64,000 nucleotides of DNA from Candidatus Zixiibacteriota bacterium (GCA_019038695.1 JAHOYZ010000007.1:1-64000); one strand, 5' to 3'; counted from the stretch's first letter, positions 34,999 to 45,796 are shown. The notes: generated by a model from the sequence alone, not told the origin. Made by a program: numbers and translations.

Positions 34999-36273
34999 AT
35001 GAGACGTTTCACATACTCTCTATTCGTATTGGCAGCTCTGGCTCTGATCGCCGCACCTGTTCTTGGCGGAGACATTGTCAAACTAGGCCTCAACTATCCG
35101 AAGACGGGGCCATACAGTGTCCAGGGTCTGGACCAGTTCCGGGCAGCCGAATTGGCTGTCAATGAAATTAATGCTGCGGGAGGTATTCTCGGAAACCAGG
35201 TTGAACTGGTATGGCGGGATTCTCAGTCCAAGCCCGACATCTCCAAGCAAAATGCCACAGAGTTGATCGACCAGGAAAACTGCAAGATGCTCTTTGGTGG
35301 TTCTTCCAGTGGCGTGGCTTGTGTCGTCGGTGACATCTGCCAGGAGAAGGGTATCCCCTTCTTTGGCACCCTGACCTACTCCACTGCTACGACCGGGACC
35401 AGAGGTCATCGGCACACGTTCCGGGAATGCTATGACGCCTGGATGGGTGCTTCTGCCCTGGGTAATTATCTGAATACCAACTTCGGCGGTAAGAAGTATA
35501 TGTACATTACAGCCGACTATACCTGGGGTTGGACGACCGAGGCTGCCACCAGGAAGTTCAGCAATACTCAGGATAATAACGTTCACAAGGGTGTGTTGAC
35601 GCCGCTGGGAACCAAAGACTTCAGCAAGCAGCTATCGCTGGTTAAGATGGTCAAGCCGGACGTTCTGGTATTGGTTCTCTTTGGCTCCGATATGGTTAAC
35701 GCCGTACGCCAGGCCACAACTATGGGCTTGAAGAGCCAGTGTCAGATCGTGGTCCCGAACTTAACGCTCGGCATGGCTGAGGGCGGTGGTCCGAAGGTCA
35801 TGGAAGGCGTAGTTGGGGCTTTGCCGTGGTGTTGGCAGGTGCCTTACAAGTACAATTATGCCCGCGGCAAGCAGTTTGTGGAGAGCTTCGCATCCACGTA
35901 CAATCGGTATCCCAGCACCTCTGGTGCTTCGGCCTATACCATTGTATACGAGTACAAGAATGCTGTTGAACGCGCTCAGGGGTTCGAGTCGCCGAAAGTG
36001 ATTCAGGCTCTTGAAGGCCACAGCTATACTTTCCTGAAGGATCAGCAAACCTGGCGCGACTTCGACCATCAGTCGGTGCAGACTGTTTTTGCCGTGAAGT
36101 GCAAACCCCAAGCGGAAGTCCTCAAGGACAAGTACCAGCTGGACTACTTTGAAATCATGAGCAGCATCAGCGGGAATGATGCTGCTATAACGAAAAAAGA
36201 GTGGAAAGCGGTGAGAGCGGAGAACAATGTGCCTACCACCCTGGAACCAATAGTGTCTATGGCTTCGGAGTAG
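34999..36273 (+). CDS. Periplasmic solute-binding protein, urea/amide/branched-chain amino acid type
   Basis: The ATG at 34999 follows AAAGGA and begins a signal peptide (cleaved near 'VLGGD'); 424 residues. The peripla-BP-6 pattern is clear: 'VKLGLNYPKTGPYSVQGLDQFRAAELAVNEINAAGGILG', 'LFGGSSSGVACVVGDICQEKGIPFFGTLTYS', and 'YTWGWTTEAATRKF', close to UrtA/FmdD/AmiC-type receptors. No permease or ATPase gene lies nearby. Instead a porin gene precedes it and an MCP gene follows, so it may deliver ligand to the chemoreceptor rather than, or as well as, to a transporter encoded elsewhere. Confidence 0.88.
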   Translation: MRRFTYSLFVLAALALIAAPVLGGDIVKLGLNYPKTGPYSVQGLDQFRAAELAVNEINAAGGILGNQVELVWRDSQSKPDISKQNATELIDQENCKMLFGGSSSGVACVVGDICQEKGIPFFGTLTYSTATTGTRGHRHTFRECYDAWMGASALGNYLNTNFGGKKYMYITADYTWGWTTEAATRKFSNTQDNNVHKGVLTPLGTKDFSKQLSLVKMVKPDVLVLVLFGSDMVNAVRQATTMGLKSQCQIVVPNLTLGMAEGGGPKVMEGVVGALPWCWQVPYKYNYARGKQFVESFASTYNRYPSTSGASAYTIVYEYKNAVERAQGFESPKVIQALEGHSYTFLKDQQTWRDFDHQSVQTVFAVKCKPQAEVLKDKYQLDYFEIMSSISGNDAAITKKEWKAVRAENNVPTTLEPIVSMASE

Positions 36274-36297
36274 GACATACGAATGAATGCAGATGTG

Positions 36298-36324
36298 CGG
36301 GCAGATGGGTCAACCATCTGCCCG
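36298..36324 (+). other. Intercistronic hairpin without T tract
   Basis: CGGGCAGATGG (36298-36308), loop GTCAA, CCATCTGCCCG (36314-36324): 11 perfect pairs between the binding-protein stop and the MCP start. With no T run it is more likely an mRNA-stability or partial-termination element than a full terminator. Confidence 0.6.
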
Positions 36325-36393
36325 TACACGTTCCCGGACTAATGATAGAACTTGATAAGCCACGGGGCACGGTAAGGAGAAGGAGCGACAGCG

Positions 36394-38502
36394 ATGCTGA
36401 AGTGGAACATACGCAATCAGATACTATCTTTGGGGGGAATTAGTCTGCTGGTGCTGGCGGCCGTCGTAGTGTATTTCTACAGCTTTGCAAAGGAAGAATT
36501 CCACACTAACAGCCAAAGATTGATCGAAGTTACCGGCAGACAATATGCAGACGAAATAGACCGCAGTTTTACAGGCTGCGCTGATATTTTCAACGAATGG
36601 ACCCGTGACGATGTGTTCGGCATCGCTTTGGAGTTCAATACGACGACTGAATTAGGGGTAGAGTTTGAGAAATGGTTATCCCATGCTCCCGAGTTCGCAC
36701 TTATCGCATTAGTGAATGAGTCCGGAAGCATAGTAGAGATCGCTTCGTCGAGCAAGCTAAACGGCAATATGCAAGCGATGAAAGGAAGTCGTCTGCCAGA
36801 ACTCCAGGAATTCAAGGGATCTGGCGAACGGCAACTCACCTTTCTGGAGAGTACGACGCTGTCCCAGTTGGGAGCAGATAGATGCTTCACCTATGCCTTT
36901 TACCGTCCTTCATTCCAGTCATCCGGCACACGCAACGGCGGCATCATCGCCCTGACAAATTGGTCACTGATTGAGAACTCGGTTGGTAAATGCAGTGATG
37001 AATTTCGCACTCAAGGGTTCCCTGGTGCCAGGACCGCCATAGTGTATTCGGACCGGACACAGGGCTTCGTTTCATCCATCGGACAGGCGACAGATTTGGA
37101 ACCTGACTCTTATAAGAGTTTGGCGGAGTGGTCCCGTGAGACAGCTCTTGACCACGTGGCGATTACCGAACTCTCAGAAGGCGTGATGTTGGTCGGAAAG
37201 AACACTCTAACGCCACCGTCAAGTGATGAAGATGGACAGTCGGCATCGTCCGCGCCGATCATGTTGACAATCATACCGGAAGAAGAAGTGATGTCCCGAC
37301 TGAACAGCCAGTTAATGATCGTGCTGGCGATGGGCTTTGCCGGTTTACTGTTGATGTCAGTGGCGACGTACTTCATTAGTCGCCGTATTTCGACCAGAGT
37401 ATCCCGAGCTGCCGAATTGGCACGAGTGATGGCGGCCGGCGATACGAGTCAGAAAATTGATATTAGCGGAAATGATGAAATTGGCGTCCTGGGGATGGTC
37501 TTTACCGATCTTTCGAAATACCTTGAAGATATGTCCAAGGTCGCTGAGAGGATCGCAACCAATGACTTGACGGTCGAGGTTGAACCCCGATCCGAGCAGG
37601 ACAAACTCGGCAACTCCTTCCGGTCGATGGTACTCAACCTGAGTCAAGTGATTAGGCAACTAAATGACAATGCCAATCAGTTTGTCTCAGCCGCCAATGA
37701 AATAGCATCGTCATCACAACAGACATTGCGTGGAGCTAAAGACCAAACCGATCAAGTTATCCAGGTCTCGACGGCGGTTGAAGAAATGACTGCCACTATC
37801 GTAGAGTCTGCCAAAAATGCCGGCGACGCCAACGAGGGTGCTAGAGCGGCCTCAGACAATGCCACCAGTGGCGGTCAGATTGTCAACGAGACGATCCAGG
37901 GGATGCAGCGCATCGCTGATGTCGTTCGCGAATCAGCCGAGTCTATCGCCAAACTGGCCACGTCCGCCGATCAGATAGGTGAGATCATCAGCGTGATTGA
38001 CGACATCGCCGACCAGACCAACCTCCTGGCTCTTAATGCCGCTATCGAGGCCGCTCGAGCCGGTGAACAGGGACGCGGTTTCGCAGTAGTAGCTGACGAG
38101 GTACGGAAGTTGGCCGAGCGCACGGGCAAGGCAACCGGCGAGATTACCGGTATGATCAAAGGGATTCAACAGGGAACCGAGGAAGCCGTCAACTCGATGG
38201 AAACAGGTGTTCAGGAAGTTGACAAGGGTCGAGAGCTAGCCGATAAGGCCGGTAACAGCCTGACTGAGATCGTCAACATGTCACAAGAAGTGATGAACCA
38301 AATCCAGCAGATGGCCACCGCCTCTGAAGAGCAATCTTCAGCTGCTGAGCAGATTTCCAAGAACATTGAGAACGTAGCCTCAATCGCCAGAGAGTCGGCC
38401 ACCGGAGCCGAACAGTCAGCGACGGCAGCGGAAGAGCTAAACCGTCAGGCGGAAGGCATGCAGCAAATGGTCGCTCGGTTCAAGGTTGAACAAGAAGCGT
38501 AA
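36394..38502 (+). CDS. Methyl-accepting chemotaxis protein
   Basis: 702 residues. Membrane helix 1 (about 12-29), periplasmic sensor (about 30-305), helix 2 (about 306-328), HAMP ('[23 protein letters not shown]'), then the cytoplasmic signalling coiled coil with the CheA/CheW-binding tip '[43 protein letters not shown]'. GGAGAAGGAG precedes the ATG. No C-terminal CheR-tethering pentapeptide is seen (ends 'KVEQEA'). Downstream of the porin and binding protein, it may sense the bound solute. The last ~160 bases are nearly identical to the second MCP gene. A terminator follows. Confidence 0.95.
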   Translation: MLKWNIRNQILSLGGISLLVLAAVVVYFYSFAKEEFHTNSQRLIEVTGRQYADEIDRSFTGCADIFNEWTRDDVFGIALEFNTTTELGVEFEKWLSHAPEFALIALVNESGSIVEIASSSKLNGNMQAMKGSRLPELQEFKGSGERQLTFLESTTLSQLGADRCFTYAFYRPSFQSSGTRNGGIIALTNWSLIENSVGKCSDEFRTQGFPGARTAIVYSDRTQGFVSSIGQATDLEPDSYKSLAEWSRETALDHVAITELSEGVMLVGKNTLTPPSSDEDGQSASSAPIMLTIIPEEEVMSRLNSQLMIVLAMGFAGLLLMSVATYFISRRISTRVSRAAELARVMAAGDTSQKIDISGNDEIGVLGMVFTDLSKYLEDMSKVAERIATNDLTVEVEPRSEQDKLGNSFRSMVLNLSQVIRQLNDNANQFVSAANEIASSSQQTLRGAKDQTDQVIQVSTAVEEMTATIVESAKNAGDANEGARAASDNATSGGQIVNETIQGMQRIADVVRESAESIAKLATSADQIGEIISVIDDIADQTNLLALNAAIEAARAGEQGRGFAVVADEVRKLAERTGKATGEITGMIKGIQQGTEEAVNSMETGVQEVDKGRELADKAGNSLTEIVNMSQEVMNQIQQMATASEEQSSAAEQISKNIENVASIARESATGAEQSATAAEELNRQAEGMQQMVARFKVEQEA

Positions 38503-38528
38503 ACGAGTGGTATGGATGTTGTAGGTTT

Positions 38529-38598
38529 GTCATGCCGGACTTGATCCGGCATCCAGTTCTGGATTCGAAGACTGGATTCCCGTTTACACGGGAATGAC
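38529..38598. repeat. REP-like intergenic element
   Basis: Begins GTCATGCCGGA, with an inner hairpin GCCGGA/TCCGGC, and ends GGATTCCCGTTTACACGGGAATGACA, a second hairpin. The 'GTCAT...ATGAC' ends and the 'ATCCAG' core recur near 40600, 54500 and 58550. Confidence 0.65.
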
Positions 38599-38632
38599 AC
38601 AATTACAGACTTTGTACAATGACCAATCACGT

Positions 38633-38661
38633 GGGTCGGGATTATTCCCGACCCGCTTTTT
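38633..38661 (+). terminator. Intrinsic terminator after the first MCP gene
   Basis: GGGTCGGGA (38633-38641), loop TTAT, TCCCGACCC (38646-38654), then GC and five T. The stem sequence is the same as that of the terminator after cheW (45797-45828). Confidence 0.85.
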
Positions 38662-38796
38662 GTGGATGGTTGTGACTATTCTTTCCGTAGCTGCGTGCGT
38701 TCAGCTACACCACTCACTGTTCAGAAATTGCGCAGGAATACCGATAATTTACTAAGGCATTAGTCACTGCTAAACATAGTACACTGGAGAGATTTT

Positions 38797-40554
38797 GTGA
38801 AATCAAGAAGTCTGAAGTCGGCCGAACAAGACCGCCAGTCTCAAGAAACCAACGCCGGTGCCTGTACATTTGTCACTGCAAAACCGGAATCTCAGTCAGT
38901 GACTTTGCTTCGAGCCAATGAGTTCGCACCTGATCAGACCGATTATCTTCAGGCAAACCGGTTCAACTCCGCCCAGTGGGAGCGAATCTTCAATTCGACC
39001 GCCAATGGAATGAGAGTCGTTGATACCCAGTACCGCACGGTGCATGTCAACGATGCCTTCTGCCGGATGATCGGAGCATCGGAAGAGGAGATCGTCGGTC
39101 AGCATTGCTATGACTGCTTTCCCGGCACAGGGTGCAGTACAGACAACTGTCCCCTGAAACGAATCACCGGCGGTGAGGACTCGGTCGAGCATGAGGTGCA
39201 AAAGGAACTACCAGACGGCTCCAAGCTGACCTGCATAGTCACGGCCACGGCCCTCAGAGACGAAAACGGAACGCTGATCGGGATCATTGAGAGTTTCAAG
39301 AATATCACCAGACAAAGGGAAGCTGAGCAAGCGCGGCGGACAAGCGAGCACAACTACCGAGATCTCATTGAAGGCACAGATAACCTCGTAACAAAGGTCG
39401 ATGAGCGGGGCGTATTCACCTTCGTCAACGGCTCCTCACGCAAGGTCCTTGGGCTTGAACCGAAGGAGTGCATTGGCCTTTCAGCCATTGACTTTGTCCA
39501 TCCCGACGATCGGGAACGAACCAAGAAGACCTTTGGGGATTGGCTCCAGGAAAAACTACGGACAGCAACCATTGAGAACAGGCAGGTGAGCCGGACCGGC
39601 GACGTGCGGGATATGATCTGGACCTGTAACTTCTCCTATGATGAAGACGGCAAGTTAACCGAGATCAGCAGCATAGCCCGGGACATCACCGAGTACAAGT
39701 TAGCCAAAGGGGCATTGACGAAGAGTGAGGAGGACTACAAACGTCTTTTCAATTCCTCACCTACCATGTTGCTTTCGGTCGATGCCAAGACGGCGGCTAT
39801 CGTCGAAGCTAACGAATCGCTCCTGAACACACTGGGCTATACCAGAGAAGAAATCATAGGACGACCGGTATTTGAATGCTATACCCCTGAAAGCGCGAAG
39901 CACTGTAAAGCGAATGTCTTCCCCACATTTGTGGAAACAGGAGTGATTCGTGATGAAGAACTCCAGTTGCGGCGAAAGGACGGGGGGGTTCTGGACGTAA
40001 TTCTGAATGTGTCGCCAGTTCGTGATTCGGACGGGAACCTTATTCGCAGTCTCTCAAGCTGGCATGACATCACCGAGCGCAGGCAGGCTCAGCAGAAACT
40101 TCAAGAAGCACACGATGCCCTCAAGGTGGAACGCATCAAGCTTGAAAACAAAAACATCGCCCTCAACGAAGTTCTGAACCAGATAGAAACACAGAAGCAA
40201 TTATCAGGAGCACAACTTCAATCCAATATCAACCACATCATCCTGCCCCTGCTTCAGAACATCAAAGAGAAGTTCGGCGACAATGATGGTCATTTAATTA
40301 GCCTTCTGGAGAATGCCCTGAGTAACCTCATGGAGCCAATGATCGGAAAACTAGAGCAGGCCCACACCGATCTCTCCCCGCGTGAACTCGAAATCTGTAA
40401 TATGGTTAAGCAAGGATTCTCATCCAAACAGATTGCTTCGATTCTGAACGTATCCGTCCATACTGTCAACAATCAGCGCTATAGTATCCGGAAGAAATTT
40501 GCGATCAATGGCGATCGAACCAATCTTGAGAACTACCTGAAAACCCTGCAATAG
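38797..40554 (+). CDS. Cytoplasmic multi-PAS regulator with LuxR-type DNA-binding domain
   Basis: GTG start at 38797 with GGAGAG 5 bases upstream; 585 residues, no membrane helix. Three PAS domains are seen at about 50-165 ('ANGMRVVDTQYRTVHVNDAF', with a Cys-rich 'CYDCFPGTGCSTDNCPL' loop), 185-300, and 310-430. A coiled coil follows (about 430-470), then a LuxR/GerE helix-turn-helix at about 520-575 ('LSPRELEICNMVKQGFSSKQIASILNVS'). The Cys-rich PAS loop is a common PAS_4 feature but could bind a metal or respond to redox. It is probably a one-component transcription factor for the nearby porin/chemotaxis genes; the target is inferred only from position. Confidence 0.88.
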   Translation: MKSRSLKSAEQDRQSQETNAGACTFVTAKPESQSVTLLRANEFAPDQTDYLQANRFNSAQWERIFNSTANGMRVVDTQYRTVHVNDAFCRMIGASEEEIVGQHCYDCFPGTGCSTDNCPLKRITGGEDSVEHEVQKELPDGSKLTCIVTATALRDENGTLIGIIESFKNITRQREAEQARRTSEHNYRDLIEGTDNLVTKVDERGVFTFVNGSSRKVLGLEPKECIGLSAIDFVHPDDRERTKKTFGDWLQEKLRTATIENRQVSRTGDVRDMIWTCNFSYDEDGKLTEISSIARDITEYKLAKGALTKSEEDYKRLFNSSPTMLLSVDAKTAAIVEANESLLNTLGYTREEIIGRPVFECYTPESAKHCKANVFPTFVETGVIRDEELQLRRKDGGVLDVILNVSPVRDSDGNLIRSLSSWHDITERRQAQQKLQEAHDALKVERIKLENKNIALNEVLNQIETQKQLSGAQLQSNINHIILPLLQNIKEKFGDNDGHLISLLENALSNLMEPMIGKLEQAHTDLSPRELEICNMVKQGFSSKQIASILNVSVHTVNNQRYSIRKKFAINGDRTNLENYLKTLQ

Positions 40555-40569
40555 CCATACACCTTGGTC

Positions 40570-40640
40570 GACACTGTCTTCAGTCTCGACAACAATCTGT
40601 CATACCGGAATTTATCTTGCATCCAGTTCCGAATTCGTTT
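40570..40640. repeat. Degenerate intergenic repeat remnants
   Basis: CACTGTCTTCAGTCTCGACAA resembles copies near 7335 and 7420, and GTCATACCGGA...GCATCCAGTTCCGAATTCG is a half copy of the element at 38529-38598. No gene is seen in 40555-40776. Confidence 0.45.
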
Positions 40641-40776
40641 TGACGATTACCTATTAGGCATAGGTATTATATCACTATTTATTGGTAATTAACAATCTCG
40701 ACGCTGGGACGATACCTGAACCAAAAGGGAAGACACAGAACCGTATCATCAATTTCGGATGAAAAGGGGAGGGCGA

Positions 40777-42225
40777 ATGTTCGTAAACAAGAAAACCGGC
40801 CATAGGTTCGGAGCAGTGTTCAGCGTTGTGCTGTTGCTGGTCTTTGTCGTCTGCGGTAGCGTGGCGGCGCAGGATCTTGGTCAGATTCTCAAAGCAGTCA
40901 ATCAGGTCGAAGCTGACCTTCAGGCCAAGCTTGATCAGGAAGCTACTGCTCGTACCGAGGCAATTGCCAAGTTGCGGGCCGACATGAACAATCTCGAATC
41001 CGGTCAGCCGGGAACGGTCGACAAGTCCTGGCAGACAGAATGGGAACGGAAACTCGCGGTTTTGCAATCAGGGTTTGAGAAACTCTCTGTCGCCTATGCC
41101 CGGAATTCATCCGAAGGTGTAAGTGATGAACAGTGGCAAACCATAGCCATTGAAATTGCTTCCCTGAAAGCCGAGAACCTTGCTCTCAAAGAGATGGTTG
41201 ATAAGAAAACCGCTCAGTGGGCATCTCTTGATGGTGGTCTCCCCACTCCCAATGAGACGCCTACCTCGACGTCGCCATTCACTGAACCCTGGTCTGGTCT
41301 TTCGTTTAATGGATTTGTGGATGCCAGCAATTATAATGATCACAACGCCGGTGAAGGTTCGTTCGGTTTGGATCAAGTCGAGGTCGACCTGGTGCAGAAA
41401 CTATCCGACCAGGCTTCAGCGAATGCCGACATCGAGTATGTTTCGGACGGCATGGGTGGCTTTGGTATGGATCTGGAGCAGGGTTACCTGCAGTGGAATG
41501 TCGGCTCAGGCCAGACCTGGTCGTTTACGTTTGGTAAGTTTAATGCCCCAATCGGTTTTGAGCTTCTGGACGCACCCGATATGTACCAGTATTCGCATGC
41601 TCTTGTGTTTGACAATGGTATCCCCGGAAACCTCACCGGCCTTATGGTTGCGACTGAGTTTGCGGCGATGGTTGACTGGACTTTCTATCTGGTCAATGGC
41701 TGGGATGTCAACACGGACAACAACAAGGACAAGACTTTTGGTACTCGGGTGGGATTCACACCGGCTGGGAATCTCAATTTTGGTCTGTCAGCGATCACCG
41801 GTCCCGAGCAGGATCAGAACAACTCAAGCCGTCGGACGGTCATAGATTTTGACCTGACCTACAATCCAGCAGCTTTCTGGACCATTGGTGGAGAGTTCAA
41901 CTATGGAACGGAGACTAAAGCTCTGGTAGGCAACAAGAGCGGCAACTGGTCAGGATTCCTGCTGATGAACAACTGGACTTTTGGAGATCGTTTCGGATTG
42001 ACGACGCGGTTTGATCTGTTTAACGATGCCGATGGACTCCGTACCGGTACGGAACAATCGTGGAAAGCCATTTGTATATCTCCGTCCATGAGTATTGTTG
42101 ATGGTCTTTGCGGACTCATCGAACTGCGGTATGATTTCTCAGATGAGGACACCTTTACCGCCAGTGATGGCACTCCCAAGGATAACCAGTTCTCATCCGC
42201 TTTGGAATTTACGTACGGTTTCTAA
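40777..42225 (+). CDS. Outer-membrane porin with N-terminal coiled coil (OmpL/porin-2-like)
   Basis: ATG at 40777 preceded by GGGGAGGG; the ORF opens at 40759. 482 residues: signal peptide ending 'GSVAAQD', a long helical region (about 25-150, 'LQAKLDQEATARTEAIAKLRADM') that likely forms a periplasmic coiled coil, then a barrel from 'PWSGLSFNGFVDASNY'. Strands such as 'YLQWNVGSGQTWSFTFGKFNAPIGFELLDAPDMYQYS' match the beta-barrel porin-2 (BBP2) family. It ends 'ALEFTYGF' with the C-terminal Phe. It sits 31 bases before the second MCP gene. Confidence 0.85.
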   Translation: MFVNKKTGHRFGAVFSVVLLLVFVVCGSVAAQDLGQILKAVNQVEADLQAKLDQEATARTEAIAKLRADMNNLESGQPGTVDKSWQTEWERKLAVLQSGFEKLSVAYARNSSEGVSDEQWQTIAIEIASLKAENLALKEMVDKKTAQWASLDGGLPTPNETPTSTSPFTEPWSGLSFNGFVDASNYNDHNAGEGSFGLDQVEVDLVQKLSDQASANADIEYVSDGMGGFGMDLEQGYLQWNVGSGQTWSFTFGKFNAPIGFELLDAPDMYQYSHALVFDNGIPGNLTGLMVATEFAAMVDWTFYLVNGWDVNTDNNKDKTFGTRVGFTPAGNLNFGLSAITGPEQDQNNSSRRTVIDFDLTYNPAAFWTIGGEFNYGTETKALVGNKSGNWSGFLLMNNWTFGDRFGLTTRFDLFNDADGLRTGTEQSWKAICISPSMSIVDGLCGLIELRYDFSDEDTFTASDGTPKDNQFSSALEFTYGF

Positions 42226-42256
42226 GAGTAGGAAAACACACAAGGAGTAGAAAAAC

Positions 42257-45184
42257 ATGTTTAAGAATCTTAAGATCAACACCAAACTGATCGCAATCTT
42301 CCTGCTGATCGGTTTGATTCCATTGGGATTGGTGGGAATCTCCACTCTCAACACCTCAACTGACGCCCTTGAAGGTGCAGCCTTCAACCAGCTGTCATCG
42401 CTCCGCGATGTCAAGAAGGGCCAGATTGAGAAGTTCTTCGGCGAGCGCGAAGGTGACATGGGCGTGCTGACGGAGACAGTCGGTACCCTGCGCCTGGAGG
42501 CGTTCAACAAACTGATGGCCGTTCAGGCTATCAAGAAGAACCAGATCGAGACTTTCTTTGGCGAACGCCTGGGAGATGCTCAGGTGCTGGCTAACAATCC
42601 GTACACAATTCAGGCCTGCAAAGACCTTGGCAAAGCCAATAATGCAGCCAAGACAAAAGGGTTATCCGGTCTGGGGTTGTTACAGGACGCGAAGTTCAGT
42701 CTCACCTACGAGACTTACAAACCGACTTTTGAAAACTACATGGAAGAGTACGGTTATTATGATGTCTTCCTGGTCGACCCCAATCAGGGCGATGTCTTCT
42801 TCTCAGTTACTCAGGAGCCAGACTTTGGCACCGTGTTGAGCAGAGAAGGGACCAGTCTGACGAGTGCCTGGGAGAAGTGTCTCACTTCGGGTGCACCGGC
42901 TCTGGCCGACATGGCGCAGTATGCTCCATCAAACAACGTCCCGGCCATGTTTGTGGCCTGCCCGGTCTTCGATGGCCGTGAAGCAGTCGGCGCTGTGGCT
43001 CTTCAGATTTCCACCGAGGCCATCAACAACATCATGCAGGAGCGTTCCGGTATGGGTGAATCGGGCGAGTGTTATCTCGTCGGTTCTGACCTGAAAATGC
43101 GTTCCAATTCATATCTTGATCCAACCAACCACTCAATTAGTGCCTCCCTCAATGGTAGTGTCGCCCAAAACGGCGTTGACACCAAAGCGGGCCGCGAGTC
43201 TTCAACCGGCAACTCCGGCATGGAAGTAATCCAGGATTACAACGACAACCCGGTACTGTCAGTCTATTCTCCGGTGGAGATTGGGGACGTCACCTGGGGT
43301 TGTATCGCTGAAATTGATGCTGCTGAAGCGTTCTGTCCCAAGGATGAGAACGGGACATATTTCTTCCAGAAATATCAGGAGATGTACGGCTATTACGACT
43401 TGTTCCTGATCAACCCGGATGGTTACTGTTTCTACACGGTAGCGAAGGAAGCTGATTATCAGACCAACTTCCTTAGTGGCCAGTACTCAAGCTCAAACCT
43501 CGGCGCCCTGGTTCGCAACGTCAGTAGCACGAAGGGCTTCGGCTTCGCCGACTTTGCTCCTTACGCTCCAAGTAACGGTGACCCCTGTGCTTTTGTGGCC
43601 CAGCCATGTACATATAATGGCAAGGTCGAGATGATCGTCGCCCTGCAGTTGCCGCTTGATGCTGTTAATTCGATCATGCAGGAACGAGCGGGTCTGGGTG
43701 AGACCGGTGAGACATATCTCATTGGTTCAGACAAGCTGATGCGTTCCGACTCATATCTTGATCAGACCGGTCACAGTGTATCCGCCTCGTTTGCAGGTAC
43801 CGTGGATCGCAACGGTGTTGATACTGATGCGTCGCGTGATGCTCTGTCCGGCAATACTGATTCGAAGATAATCATTGATTACAATGGTAACCCGGTGCTG
43901 TCATCTTATGCGCCGCTTGATGTCTTCGGCACCCGCTGGGCTATCATTGCTGAGATCGATGAATCGGAAGCGTTTGCTGCCGCCAGTTCAATGCAGACTT
44001 CTACGATTACCATCGCGGTCATCATGATCGCTCTGATCGTAGTTGTAGGTTGGTTCTTTGCCCGCTCGATTTCGAAGCCTATTTCAAATATGGCTGAGAT
44101 CGCTCAGGGTATCTCGACCGGTGATATCAATCATACCGTCAACGTTACGACCAACGATGAAATTGGTGTGTTAGGAAAATCTTTCACCTCTTTGATTGAT
44201 TATATGAAAGAGCTTGCTGGTGCAGCAGAGAAAATCGCCGAGAACGATCTTACAATAGATATTGATCCTAAGTCCGAGCAGGATGTTCTCGGTCACAGCT
44301 TCAAGACCATGACCACCAACCTGACCGGTATGGTACGCCAGATGGGTGACAACTCGACTCAACTCGTCTCGGCCGCCACAGAAGTTGCCTCCGCGTCAGA
44401 ACAGATGTCGCGTGGTGCCAAGGATCAGACCGACCAGGTGACCCAGGTCTCGACGGCGGTTGAAGAGATGACAGCCACCATCGTAGAGTCCGCCAGGAAT
44501 GCTGGTGACGCCACCGAAGGCGCAAACGCCGCCTCCCAAAACGCCACCAATGGTGGCCAGATTGTCAACGAGACAATCCAGGGCATGCAGCGAATCGCTG
44601 ATGTCGTTCGCGAATCAGCTGAGTCTATCGCCAAACTGGCTGCATCGGCTGATCAAATTGGCGAGATTATTGGTGTCATTGATGACATCGCCGACCAGAC
44701 CAACCTCCTGGCTCTCAATGCTGCCATCGAAGCGGCTCGCGCCGGCGAACAGGGACGCGGCTTTGCCGTCGTAGCTGATGAGGTCAGAAAACTGGCCGAG
44801 CGCACGGGCAAGGCGACCGGTGAGATTACCGGCATGATTAAAGGTATCCAGCAGGGGACCGAAGAAGCCGTTGGTTCGATGGAAACCGGTGTTCAGGAAG
44901 TCGATCAAGGTCGGGTACTGGCTGACAAGGCCGGTAACAGTCTGACTGAAATTGTCAATATGTCGCAGAGCGTCATGGACCAGATCCAGCAGATGGCGAC
45001 AGCCTCTGAGGAACAGTCTTCAGCAGCTGAGCAGATTTCCAAGAACATTGAGAACGTAGCTTCAATCGCCAGAGAGTCGGCCACCGGAGCCGAACAGTCA
45101 GCGACGGCAGCGGAAGAGCTAAACCGTCAGGCGGAAGGCATGCAGCAAATGGTCGCTCGGTTCAAGGTCAAACAGGAAGCGTAA
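42257..45184 (+). CDS. Methyl-accepting chemotaxis protein with duplicated sensor
   Basis: 975 residues. Membrane helix 1 (about 11-30) is followed by two tandem 41-residue units ('[22 protein letters not shown]' and '[22 protein letters not shown]') and then two copies of a Cache-like sensor (about 150-355 and 370-585). Each copy contains 'YGYYDxFLxxP', 'APYAPSN', '[13 protein letters not shown]'/'[13 protein letters not shown]' and 'NPVLSxYxP'. Helix 2 (about 592-612), HAMP and a signalling domain almost identical to the first MCP follow. GGAG lies upstream of the ATG. Downstream hairpin and cheW complete the block. Confidence 0.94.
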   Translation: MFKNLKINTKLIAIFLLIGLIPLGLVGISTLNTSTDALEGAAFNQLSSLRDVKKGQIEKFFGEREGDMGVLTETVGTLRLEAFNKLMAVQAIKKNQIETFFGERLGDAQVLANNPYTIQACKDLGKANNAAKTKGLSGLGLLQDAKFSLTYETYKPTFENYMEEYGYYDVFLVDPNQGDVFFSVTQEPDFGTVLSREGTSLTSAWEKCLTSGAPALADMAQYAPSNNVPAMFVACPVFDGREAVGAVALQISTEAINNIMQERSGMGESGECYLVGSDLKMRSNSYLDPTNHSISASLNGSVAQNGVDTKAGRESSTGNSGMEVIQDYNDNPVLSVYSPVEIGDVTWGCIAEIDAAEAFCPKDENGTYFFQKYQEMYGYYDLFLINPDGYCFYTVAKEADYQTNFLSGQYSSSNLGALVRNVSSTKGFGFADFAPYAPSNGDPCAFVAQPCTYNGKVEMIVALQLPLDAVNSIMQERAGLGETGETYLIGSDKLMRSDSYLDQTGHSVSASFAGTVDRNGVDTDASRDALSGNTDSKIIIDYNGNPVLSSYAPLDVFGTRWAIIAEIDESEAFAAASSMQTSTITIAVIMIALIVVVGWFFARSISKPISNMAEIAQGISTGDINHTVNVTTNDEIGVLGKSFTSLIDYMKELAGAAEKIAENDLTIDIDPKSEQDVLGHSFKTMTTNLTGMVRQMGDNSTQLVSAATEVASASEQMSRGAKDQTDQVTQVSTAVEEMTATIVESARNAGDATEGANAASQNATNGGQIVNETIQGMQRIADVVRESAESIAKLAASADQIGEIIGVIDDIADQTNLLALNAAIEAARAGEQGRGFAVVADEVRKLAERTGKATGEITGMIKGIQQGTEEAVGSMETGVQEVDQGRVLADKAGNSLTEIVNMSQSVMDQIQQMATASEEQSSAAEQISKNIENVASIARESATGAEQSATAAEELNRQAEGMQQMVARFKVKQEA

Positions 45185-45227
45185 GCTAACTTGCTGTGTT
45201 CGTCTGATTAACGAAGACATGAAATAA

Positions 45228-45259
45228 GACGTGGACCGGGACTGATCCCGGTCCACGTC
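45228..45259 (+). other. 14-bp intercistronic hairpin without T tract
   Basis: GACGTGGACCGGGA (45228-45241), loop CTGA, TCCCGGTCCACGTC (45246-45259): fourteen perfect pairs between the second MCP and cheW, ending 24 bases before the cheW ATG. The core resembles the GGGTCGGGA terminators of this block but lacks a T run. It may set cheW level or protect mRNA ends. Confidence 0.7.
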
Positions 45260-45283
45260 ACACTAATATTGAGGATTCTCACA

Positions 45284-45772
45284 ATGGGCAAAGAGACAGA
45301 CAAGTCCTTCGATGAGCTAATCCAATTGGTTTCATTCAAGCTTGGTCAGGAAGAGTTTGGCGTGGACATTATCAAGGTCCAGGAGATCAACCGGATGGTC
45401 CCGATCACGAAGGTTCCTCAGGCACCGCACTATTGCGAGGGAATAATCAATCTCCGCGGTAAAGTGATTCCGGTCATTGATCTGCGTAAGAAGTTCGAGA
45501 TGAGTGTCGAGGAATGGACCAAGAACACCCGAATCATTGTTGTTGATATCAATAATAGTGTCACCGGCATGATTGTGGATGCGGTCGATGAAGTTCTTCG
45601 GATTCCACGCTCGACTATCGAGCCAGCTCCTCCCGTCATCAGCTCAGTGAACTCTGACTATATCAATGGAGTTGCCAAACTGGAAGAGAGCCTTCTTATC
45701 TTCCTGAACATCGGTCGTATCGCCGGTGAGGCGAGAGAAGAGATTGGTGAAGTGGAAGAATTACTAGCTTAG
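45284..45772 (+). CDS. cheW: Chemotaxis coupling protein CheW
   Basis: Links chemoreceptors to the CheA kinase. The ATG at 45284 has GAGGA upstream; a start at 45269 is in frame but lies in the hairpin tail. 162 residues with the CheW signature: 'LVSFKLGQEEFGVDIIKVQEINRMVPITKVP', 'GIINLRGKVIPVIDLRKKF', and 'GMIVDAVDEVLRIP'. No cheA, cheY, cheR or cheB gene lies in the window. A strong terminator follows. Confidence 0.95.
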   Translation: MGKETDKSFDELIQLVSFKLGQEEFGVDIIKVQEINRMVPITKVPQAPHYCEGIINLRGKVIPVIDLRKKFEMSVEEWTKNTRIIVVDINNSVTGMIVDAVDEVLRIPRSTIEPAPPVISSVNSDYINGVAKLEESLLIFLNIGRIAGEAREEIGEVEELLA

Positions 45773-45796
45773 ACGGCAGACAAGACAAGACGAATG

